From: Xestospongia bergquistia
Lineage: Eukaryota > Porifera > Demospongiae > Haplosclerida > Petrosiidae
Assembly (NCBI GenBank): GCA_963965975.1
Contig: OZ014412.1
Span: 6,946,501-7,010,500, forward strand
Direction: 5' to 3'
DNA length: 64,000 nt
Positions within the stretch are counted from its first letter, which is position 1, and each line of letters opens with the position of its first letter. The position numbers and the translations under genes were made by a program. Below, piece by piece: positions 50,301 to 59,700 of the stretch. Under the pieces are notes generated by a model. That model was given only the letters and a program-made list of their open reading frames with translations. It was not told where the DNA came from and ran no database searches.

Positions 50301-51652
50301 TAATTCTTGTAATTATTTTTGCTCTCATATTGAATCTCTACAACAGAGGTGTCTCAATAGTGGTGTGTATATGTCGTCCTCTACATAAATGCTTAGCTCG
50401 TTTCCGTCGATTGTCTAATTTTCAACCATCTGTAACAGGTGGAGTAGCTGTTTTCATATTGATTTCTTACACCAAATTTGTCTATGTTTCACTGAATCTA
50501 CTGACACCTACTCCTCTTTATCGTGCTGATGGAACAGTAGCCTATCATGCCTTCTATGCAGATGGAAATATCAAATGGGAAAAAAATATTGCTACTGCTA
50601 TTGTCTACATTATCATAGCTTCATGTATGCTATCAACATTTGTACTACTTCCTCCTTTAGTCCTGTTTTATCCCACTTTTCTACGTTTGGTTGAGCGACT
50701 GTCATGTTGGAGACTACAACTTGGTAAATTTTATCCATCTGCAAAGATACAATCTTTTATGAATGAGTTTCATGGTTGTTACAAAGATGGGAGTAATGGA
50801 GGAATGGATTGTCGTTGGTTTGCCAGTCTTTACTTCTGCCTTCGTATTGGAGTCTTTGCAGTTTATTCTGGTGCAAGTACCTGGTACTTAAAATATATAC
50901 TTCAATTGTTGTTCTTTCTTTTTGCTGCCTTCTTATTTGCTCTCATTCAACCTTATCAAAAAGCCTGGTTAAACAGACTTGACATATTAATGTTCCTTCT
51001 TCTAGCAACTATAACTGCTTTGGGCCAATATAATCTAGGAAGTCTTTGGATTGGGGAAGGTGAACTCTATTTGTGGGCATTTGGTATTCAGTATGTTCTT
51101 CTCTTTTTACCACTGTTATATTGTATAGGATATTATTTGGTTCTTATTTTTGGTCGAACAATAACTCGATGGACACCTTATGTGAAAGACAAGTATCAAC
51201 AATTCAAGAATCGAGGGATTCAAGCAGAACAAATTGAAGAACAAGATGAGTTTAATACTGATCGTGCTAGTTTAGTTGATAGCACACATGTTCCTAACTT
51301 TTTGGACTACTTAGAAGGCTCAGAACATATAGAGAATCGTGTGAGACTAACAAATTCTCATTCCTGGCGTCCAAATAATCGTGATCAAAGCAATAGACAG
51401 CTTAGACCTAATCATTCATCAGGAACTAATGAGACTTCCCCACTAGTCACTGCTTCGTCTCAACATAGTACAACAGATAGTGATGCTGATAGACAACAGA
51501 CAACTAAAGGAAGTGAAAATGCAAATAATCGACCTGTACATCCTGTACAGCATCCTAGTGAAGATTACCATACAGCTCACAGTACTAATAGCAGTCAAAG
51601 AGGATATGGTACCATTGGATCCACTCTGATATCTTTGACACCACCTCCATAG
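47306..51652 (+). CDS. Array gene 6: beta-helix, multi-pass membrane receptor (type 2)
   Basis: 1448 aa in one frame. Signal peptide MKFWSFILVLMLVILITSA. The first 100 residues follow the LMETHQLSIT variant of genes 1, 2, 4 and 7. The rest of the beta-helix is type 2 (IKISGIIFDKCGQLQN, YCRDVNLTFVTVS). The stalk has CPPGFVSTDN, CQCPNGTYAGY, ILCGDCIEGYGVAV and CVFC. The multi-pass region includes FHGCYKDGSNGGMDC and YLKYILQLLFFLFAAFLF. The tail has LVDSTHVPNFLDYLEGS and ends QRGYGTIGSTLISLTPPP. One Cys conserved in paralogues (FCWNDNW) is Phe here (FFWNDNW), and the following SCV-type Cys is also altered (QWYYQIS). A disulphide pair seems to have been lost together. Confidence 0.88.
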   Translation: MKFWSFILVLMLVILITSADEVIIYINSSSPLASNTTSCGTVNAPCYTFDLGLDVAQERLMETHQLSITLIVSQGEQYKHTSMTNGVFNEVNGLSIIGEADNNGKILTTISCQGKVGFSFIKTSTIKISGIIFDKCGQLQNSTSYNYNKENKSFLTFYVGLYFLYCRDVNLTFVTVSSTPGTGIVFYNIGGNNVIENSAFFRNNVEDDKDIEVGGGGGGVYIEYSYCVPGEGGIECLEGKKANVVPQNISRSNFYICSSYFYANIANTSSFINDTFILPGKQYHSAFGRGGGLSVFFKGDASNNTITVDNCHFTHNQALWGAGMFVEFQDNTTNNKVFIHSSIIQTNSLYYSDVINEGTGGGGARVGFVFFNGSDVYSNNITFFNCTFEGNSAYYGGGLSFYSAKQPDVDNSNTDQLNTLKFQECHFMNNLGRIGAALDISLWHPSISGKHPRVFIDSCTFEGNNAMYQPQPGGLIGVGAVYVDSLPVMFSGNNSFNNNSGSALAVTGSYITIEQSSCVYFNNNFGRNGGAIALLGNTFIVTNKDSVLHFVNNSAQYKGGAIYYYSSGERELLSSRNCFIRYYDISVRPEDWTSKFYFEGNTVGNGQSPNSIYASTVLPCIWGGAYGSSQNDNDQHVFFWNDNWHYYYSHDTISQWYYQISTSPSRYTYVQPTYQVIPGQEVKLNVLFIDDLNNNISDQAILIAHMNNTDNATFKGTELNYNYIAHKKLELNGKPGTNVNIRLETLDPIVIQEDITIEFQQCPPGFVSTDNSTAICQCPNGTYAGYIMTCDSLSYTTKIKKATWMGEVPGYNDLLVGLSPYVSSSNNFEYVVLPQDPQNLSNFLCGATNRKGILCGDCIEGYGVAVNSEYFECVFCPEEHTYYNWVFYLLTEFLPVTLFFALVFVFSMSVTSGPLNSYIFFAQVITTAVDIDADGMIPLQNVTARHNISYVTLTNVYSIPYDIWNMNFFKPLWPKFCLSPHLNTIDVYAIGYITAIYVLILVIIFALILNLYNRGVSIVVCICRPLHKCLARFRRLSNFQPSVTGGVAVFILISYTKFVYVSLNLLTPTPLYRADGTVAYHAFYADGNIKWEKNIATAIVYIIIASCMLSTFVLLPPLVLFYPTFLRLVERLSCWRLQLGKFYPSAKIQSFMNEFHGCYKDGSNGGMDCRWFASLYFCLRIGVFAVYSGASTWYLKYILQLLFFLFAAFLFALIQPYQKAWLNRLDILMFLLLATITALGQYNLGSLWIGEGELYLWAFGIQYVLLFLPLLYCIGYYLVLIFGRTITRWTPYVKDKYQQFKNRGIQAEQIEEQDEFNTDRASLVDSTHVPNFLDYLEGSEHIENRVRLTNSHSWRPNNRDQSNRQLRPNHSSGTNETSPLVTASSQHSTTDSDADRQQTTKGSENANNRPVHPVQHPSEDYHTAHSTNSSQRGYGTIGSTLISLTPPP

Positions 51653-52108
51653 AGACAGTGTGTGTGTTTGTGTGTGGCTAACTACAAATGTCTTTGTCAT
51701 GTTTTTAAAATTTAATTATACTAAATATACTGAACATTGAGAGAAACTATTATTTGGTAATGTGCTTTGACATTACTCAGCTTTAGATTTTCAGCTCAGG
51801 GGGTCAGTTCAGTTCCTTATGTGGTATTTGGATAGTATGGACAAAGATTGTATACTATAAAAATAAAGAGTTAAAATATATAGTCTGGTCCCCAGACGCC
51901 CACTCGCTGACGCCGGAAGGTTTCCTTCTGGTTACTATATTACTCGTGCTAATCTCCACCCCAAACGCACAACAAACTACTGTAGAAGGAAACAGGTAAG
52001 TAATATGCAAAAGTGAATTCAATATGTAAGTGTTGGAAATGTTCTAACAACAGTTGTACTTTCATTTGAAGTTCACTTCTCATTTCTGTACATAGATAAT
52101 CTACAACA
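51653..52108. other. Spacer and leader intron of array gene 7
   Basis: The gene 6 3'UTR begins AGAGACAGTGTGTGTG. Upstream of gene 7 a GC-rich patch (about 51890-51970) contains CCGGAAGG..CCTTCTGG and ACGCACAACAAAC. It is followed by donor GGAAACAG|GTAAGT and acceptor TACATAG, giving a 100-nt intron (51996-52095) in the 5'UTR. Confidence 0.6.
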
Positions 52109-55100
52109 ATGAAATTCTGGTCGTTTATTTTGATACTGATGTTAGTTATATTGATAACTTTAACTGTCTCAGCTGATGAAGTTATCATTTACATTAACTC
52201 TTCATCACCACTAGCCTCCAATACCACCTCTTGTGGTACAGTTAATGCACCTTGTTATACCTTTGATCTTGGACTGGATGTTGCTCAAGAAAAGCTAATG
52301 GAAACACATCAATTATCTATTACATTAATGATATCACAGGGTGAGCAATATAAACATACTAGTATGACTAATGGTGTCTTTAATGAGGTAAATGGTTTAT
52401 CAATCATTGGTGAAGTTGATAATAATGGGAAAATACTCACTACAATATCCTGTCAGGGTAAAGTGGGTTTTAGTTTTATAAAAACTTTCACTATCAAGAT
52501 ATCTGGCATTATATTTGATAAGTGTGGTCAATTACAGAATAGTACAAGTTATAACTATAACAAAAACAACAAAGGCTTTTTAACTTTCTATGTTGGCTTG
52601 TATTTCCTTTATTGTCGAGATGTTAATTTAACTTTTGTGACAGTTTCTTCTACTCCTGGTACTGGTATTGTGTTCTATAACATTGGAGGTACTAACATTA
52701 TTGAAAACTCTGCTTTCTTGGGAAACAATTTTTCATATTTAATTCATGATGTTGAAGATAAGAAAGACATTGGACTGGGTGGAGGAGGAGGTGGAGTTTA
52801 TATTGAGTATTCTTATTGTGTACCTGGAGAGGGTGGAGTTGAGTGTTTGGAAGGAAAAGAAACTAATATAGATCCTCAATACATATCTCAGAGTAATTTT
52901 TACATTGATAGTTCCATTTTCTCTGCCAATACAGCTAACGTCAGTAACTTTATAAATGACACCTTTATTTTACCAGGTAAACAATATCATTCAGCATTTG
53001 GTCGTGGAGGAGGTCTCTCTGTATTTTTCAAAGGTTATGCTTCTCATAACACAATTACTATAAACCACGTTCGTTTTTCATTTAATCAGGCTCTTTGGGG
53101 TGGAGGAATGTTTGTTGAGTTTCAAGACAGCACTAACAACAATGACATCTTAGTCAAGTCTTCTATCTTTCACACAAACAATGTTTATTTCAATGACGTT
53201 AAGAATCAGGGTACTGGTGGTGGAGGGGCTAGAGTAGGCTTTATATTTTTTGATAAATCAGTTGCCTATAGTAACAATGTTACATACTATAACTGTTCAT
53301 TTGGAGGAAATGGTGCTTACTATGGAGGAGGTCTGTCTTTCTATGCAACAAGACAACCAGATGTTGAAAACAATAGAACAGATAAATTAAATGCTTTTGA
53401 ATTACGAAAATGTATTTTTCAATACAACTTGGGTCGTATTGGTGCTGCTTTAGATATCTCATTATGGCATCCATCTATTACTGGTAAACATCCTCGTCCA
53501 TTTATTGACAGTTGTACAGTTGAAATAATTCTTTTAATAGCAACAGTGGTTCAGCACTTGCAGTTACTACTGGTTCTTATATTACAATAGAACGAAGTTC
53601 TTGTGTATATTTTAATAACAACTTTGGTAGAAATGGTGGAGCTATTGCTTTACTAGGTAACACTTTTATTATGACTAATGAAGACTCTCTCCTTTATTTT
53701 GTAAACAATTCAGCTCAGTACAAAGGTGGTGCTATTTACTATTATAGCTCTGGAGAACGTGACTTACTGTCTTCAAGAAATTGTTTCATTCGTTACTATG
53801 ACATTACAATGCATCCTGAAAACTGGACTTCAAAATTCTATTTTGAAGGAAATACAGCTGGATATGGTAACAATATCAACAATTCTATTTATGCTTCTAC
53901 AGTCCTTCCATGTATTTGGGGAGGAGTGTATGGTAGTTCCGAGAATGATGATTACCAGAGTGTCTTCTGTTGGAATGATAACTGGCAATACTTTTATTCT
54001 CCAAATACATTAGCTCCCTGTGTTAGTCAGATTTCAACTGCTCCTTTAAAGTATATTTACATTCAACCCACATATCAACTTTTTCCTGGCCAAGAAATGA
54101 AGCTGAATGTATTTTTCATTGATGATCTGAACAAAACCATTTCTAATCAAGCCATATTGATAGCACATATGAATAATACTGACAATGCTACATTTGAAGG
54201 AACTGACTTAAATTATGATTACATTGCTCACAAAAAATTACACTACATGGAAAACCAGGTACGTATGTCAGCATACGTTTAGAAACTATTGATCCTATTG
54301 TCATTCAACAAGATATTACAGTTGAATTTCGAGACTGCCCTCCTGGGTTTGTTCCTAGTACTAATACATCCACAGCCATTTGTCAATGTCCTAATGGAAC
54401 TTATACAGGATATATAACTTGTAATCCTCTAAACTACACAACCAAGATAAGGAAAGCTACATGGATGGGTGAAGTACCAGGCTATAATGATTTGTTGGCA
54501 GGGTTAAGTCCTTATACCTCCTCTTCAAATACCTTGGAATATGTTGTTCTTCCACAAGACCCTCAGAATCTTTCAAACTTTTTGTGTGGTGCCACTAATC
54601 GTAAAGGTGTTCTCTGTGGTGATTGTATAGAAGGATATGGAGTAGCAGTGAATTCAGAATATTTTGAATGTGTAGTTTGTCCTGAGGACCATACTTATTA
54701 TAATTCGGTATTTTATCTCCTAACTGAGTTTCTACCAGTGACACTGTTCTTTGCATTGGTTTTTGTGTTTAGCGTCAGTGTGACTTCTGGACCATTGAAT
54801 TCGTACATATTTTTTGCACAAGTCATCACCACTGCAGTCGATGTAGATGCAGATGGCATAATACCATTGCAAAATGTCATTGAACGACATAAAATTTCTT
54901 ATACAACACTGACAAACGTCTATTCTATTCCATATGACATCTGGAATATGAACTTTTTCAAGCCACTGTGGCCTAAATTTTGTTTGAGCCCTCATTTAAA
55001 CACTATTGATATTTATGCCATTGGCTATATCACAGCAATTTATGCATTAATTCTTGTAATTATTTTTGCTCTCATATTGAATCTCTACAACAGAGGTGTC

Positions 55101-56393
55101 TCAATAGTGGTGTGTATATGTCGCCCTCTACACCAATGTCTAGCTCGTTTCCGTCAATTTTCTAATGTTCAACCATCTGTAACTGGTGGAGTAGCTGTTT
55201 TTATATTGATTTCTTATGCCAAATTTGTCTATGTTTCACTTTATCTACTGAAGCCTACTCCTCTTTATCATGCTGATAACACTATAGCCTATTATGCCTT
55301 CTATGCAGATGGAAATATCAAATGGATAGAAAATAGTGCTCATGCTATTGTTTACATTATTATAGCATTGTGTATGTTGTTAACATTTGTACTACTTCCA
55401 CCTGTAGTGCTGTTTTATCCAACTTTTCTTCGATTGATTGAACAACTGTCATGTTGGAGACTACAACTTGGTAAATTTTATCCATCTGTGAAAATGCAAT
55501 CTTTTATGAATGAGTTTCATGGTTGTTACAAAGATGGGACTAATGGAGGAATGGATTGTCGTTGGTTTGCCAGTCTTTACTTCTGCCTTCGTATTGGATT
55601 CTTTGCAGTTTACTGTTTTACAAAAACTTGGTATTGTAAATATACATTTCAGCTATTGTTCTTTCTTTTTACTGCCTTTTTATTTGCTCTCATTCAACCT
55701 TATCGAAAAGCTTGGTTAAATAAACTGGATATGTCAATGTTCCTTCTTCTTGCAACTATAACAGCTTTGACCCAATATAATCTGGGAAAGTTGTGGATTG
55801 GTGATGGTGAATTGTCACTGTTTGCATTTGGTATTCAGTATGTTCTTCTCTTTTTACCACTGTTATATTGTATAGGATATTATTTGGTTCTTATTTTTGG
55901 TCGAACAATGACTCGATGGACACCTTATGTGAAAGACAAGTATCAACGATTCAAGAATCGAGGGATTCAAGCAGAACAAACTGAAGAGCAAGATGAGTTT
56001 AATACTGATCGTGCTAGTTTAGTTGATAGCACTCATGTTTCTAACTTTCTGGATTTCATGGAAGACTCAAGACAGATAGAAGGTCATGTGAGGCTAACAA
56101 ATTCTCATTCCTGGCCTCCAAATAATCATGATCAAAACAATAGACAGCTTAGACCTAATCATTTATCAGGAACTAATGAGACTTCCCCACTAGTCACTGC
56201 TTCATCTCAACATAGTACATCTGATAGTGATGCTGATAGACAACAGACAACTAAAGGAAGTGAAAATGCAACTGATCGACCTGTACAGCATCCTAGTGAA
56301 GATTACCATACAGCTCACAGTACTAATAGCAGTCAAAGAGGATATGGTACCATTAGATCTACTGTGGTATCACCAATGCCACTGCCGCCTTGA
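52109..56393 (+). pseudogene. Array gene 7 (type 2), disrupted by a 91-nt deletion and a 1-nt loss
   Basis: The first frame (52109 to about 53520) encodes the signal peptide MKFWSFILILMLVILITLTVSA and most of the beta-helix. At about 53524, 91 nt present in gene 6 (equivalent to 48677-48785) are absent, and an extra ACT occurs at about 53568, shifting the frame. The second frame then encodes NSAQYKGGAIYYYSSGERD and onward to about 54240. There an A-run is one base short relative to gene 5, and the frame shifts again. The third frame encodes the stalk, all membrane segments and the tail (VDSTHVSNFLDFMEDS) to 56393. Sequence similarity outside the lesions is high, so loss is recent or the lesions are assembly errors. 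Confidence 0.85.
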
Positions 56394-56700
56394 CTGTAGG
56401 GACTACCATGTTGAATGAAGCGCGTGAACACCAGTTTTGTTAATCACATTGTTAAGATTAGAATTTTGTGATGTTATATAATAAACCTGTTAAAATTGTA
56501 AAACTACATGAGTTTGATTGTTTTTTGATAATATTGTGCAACAGTTTACACAGCATGAACCATAGCCACTCCCCAATGAAATCCTGCTGTCTGGTAAGTT
56601 ATTAACTGATGGTTCAGCAATCTAATATATAAGTTTGTTCTTTCTCTTCCTTTAAGCTTAAGATTGTTTTCTGTCTAACTTCACTGATCCATGTCTTAAT
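56394..56700. other. Spacer between array genes 7 and 8
   Basis: Contains AATAAA at 56480-56485, a likely poly(A) signal for gene 7 (about 90 nt after its stop). A donor-like CTGTCTG|GTAAGTT (about 56587) and an acceptor-like TTCCTTTAAG (about 56656) suggest a leader intron for gene 8. Confidence 0.45.
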
Positions 56701-59700
56701 ATGGTATTGAAGTTGCTATTGATAGTACTAATTGCTGTGCCTATTCTCACAATTGGCATTAAGACTGAAGGAGACAGGATCATTTATGTCAACACTGCCT
56801 CTGCTAATGCTTCCAATACTTCATCATGTTGGGAAGGAAAAGAGACCACTCCTTGTGCATCTATTGACCTCGGACTGCATGGGATTCAGACCTGGTTGAA
56901 GGGTGACGGATACAACACAGCCACTCTAATGATAAAAGGAGGGGTTACTTATCAGATAAATGATTCGATGTTGACACAATTTATGTTCATATCGGGTCTG
57001 ACAATATCTAGTTACGGGCTTGATCTTAATGGCTCTTCATCAGTAGCCACATTGCATTGTGGTCCCAGTGTTGGGTTTAGTTTCATACACTCAAGGAATA
57101 TAATCTTTCGTAATATTATTTTTGATGGATGTGGAGAGCTCCGTAACAGCACTAGTTACAATTTGGACACATCTAATCCAAAATATTGTCAATTTGTAGC
57201 TGCTTTGTATTTTTTATATTGCGAAGATGTCTCATTTGAAAGTATCAAAGTCGAAAACACACTTGGAATGGGTGTCATGATTTTTAACACAATTGGCAAC
57301 ATTTCCATCAACAATTCAAACTTTACTAATAACACATTTCAACCAGAATCAGGTTTATCAGGAGGTGGTGGATTGTATATTGAATTTTCATATTGTGATC
57401 CTTATAACTTGTCATGCCTGTTGAGTGGTATCTCGAATGTTGATCTAATATATACTAAAAATGCCCTTTACACAATATCAAACACAGTTTTCCTTCACAA
57501 CAGAGCAAACATTAGTTATTCGAACGCATCCAGTGGTACTTACATACTACCAATTGGAAAAGATCACTCGGCTTTCGGACGAGGAGGCGGATTGTCTGCC
57601 TACATCATAGGCCAGGCCACAGACGTAAGAATTAATCTAAAAAACTGTTCTTTTATTAATAACACTGCTCTTTGGGGTGCTGGGCTACTGGTGGAATTTC
57701 ATGACAGTGCTCACCATAACTATTTAGTTGTAGAGGATAGTAAGTTCATTAATAACTCATTGTATTATGATGAAATTCTTAATGAAGGAACAGGTGGTGG
57801 TGGTGCTAGAGTGGCCATGTTTATGTTCTTTGTTAACGACTCTATAATCTATAGTAACAATGTCATTTTTGCTGGTTGTACTTTCTCCAGAAATAATGCT
57901 TACTATGGTGGTGGGTTCTCCTTTTATACATCAATAAACAGTCCCAATTACCCAGTTAATCAACTACAATTATTTGATTGTGACTTCACTGAGAATATAG
58001 CAAGACTAGGAGCTGCTATTGACTTCTCCATCTTTCATCCTTCCATCAACGGTACACATCCAAAAGTCCTAATTCGCAACCTCAATGTGCACAGGAACTT
58101 TGCCCTTTTTCATGGTGCTCAACCTGGTACTATTATTGGCATCGGTACAGTCTACATTGATACTTTGGCTGTCCAGTTTGCTGGGACAGTTAATTTTGAA
58201 GACAATAATGGTTCAGCATTAGCTTTGACTGGTAGTTGTCAAGTAGATATACTCAATAATAGCAAAATTGAGTTTAGAAGGAACTTAGGTCGTAATGGTG
58301 GTGGTCTAGTCATATACGGCAATGCTTTTATCGTCACCCACATTAACTCTTCTCTTGTTTTTATTGATAATACAGCTGAATATCATGGTGGTGCCATCTA
58401 TCACTACACATCTGGTGAAAGAGACAGATTTGGATCGGGAAATTGTTTCTTGCGGTACTTTGATATTTTTCGGACACCACAAGAGTGGACATCGACGTTC
58501 TATTTTGAATCTAACAAAGCTAACAAACAAGATAATGCAATTTACTCCTCTATGATACTTCCCTGTGTCTGGGGAGGTGCACAAGGGAGCACAAATGCCT
58601 CAGATACTCAAATAAAGCAAGTTTTCTGTTGGAATGAGAATTGGCATTATAGAAACTCTTCAAATTATAGTGTTGACTGTTATAAACAGATCTTTACAGC
58701 TCCTTCTAGATTTCAAATAGATAGTACTTATCATTCTATGCCTGGTCGGACCTTTTCTCTAAATGTGAATGTTTTTGATGATGTGGGAAACCCAATCACA
58801 GATAAAACTGTTTTTCTCTTAAGGATTCTTAATGGTTCGGCCTCCTTTCCTGGTAATGGGACATATAGCGATTATGCTTACATATCACATGGGAGAGTGA
58901 ACTTGTTTGGTCAGCAAAACTCAACGGTCATGGTGCAAGTGGAGACAGATGATTCAGTTATTATTGAGAACCAAATTGAAGTCATTCTAAAACCTTGTCC
59001 ACCTGGATTTTATCCTTCAAATTCTAGTGATACATCTGCTCAAGAATGTCTATGTGACAAGGACTATAATGGATACATTCGATGTAATCAAACTGATTAT
59101 AGTTCATCTATTTTTCGCTCGGGATGGATTGGCACAGTCCCAGGTTTTGGTAACACATTACTATTTGGTTCCAGTCCTTACTTGCCAGCACTTAATCCAC
59201 GCCAGTTTTTTGGACTTCCTCAAGACCCTGGTGATCTACCAGATTATTTTTGTAACTCAATCAACAGTGAAGGTGTACTGTGTGGAAAATGTAAAGAAGG
59301 TTATGGAGTAGCTGCGGACATGGTAGAGTCTGCTTGTGTCCCATGTTCTCCCAATAGTCTCCGATACAGTTGGATATGGTACATCCTTACCGAATTTGTA
59401 CCAGTGACGCTATTCTTTGCTTTAGTGTTTATATTCAGTATGACAGTGACCTTTGGACCTTTGAATTCCTATATATTCTTTGCTCAGGTTATCACAACTG
59501 TTATGAAAGTGTATGGAAATGGTGTGATACCAATACAAACAATCACTAGTGCATCGTCTGCACTGACAAACATCTTTGTGATTCCATACAGTGTCTGGAA
59601 TATGAATTTTTTTCGTCACATTCTTCCCAAGTATTGCCTGAGTCCAAACTGGAATACCTTAACTGTTTTAAATATCGGTTATCTCCAAGCCATTTATCCC

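Noticed and set aside
51910..51945. Short palindrome CCGGAAGG..CCTTCTGG as a heat-shock element
   Set aside because: The spacing and core do not fit repeated nGAAn/nTTCn units; too short to call.
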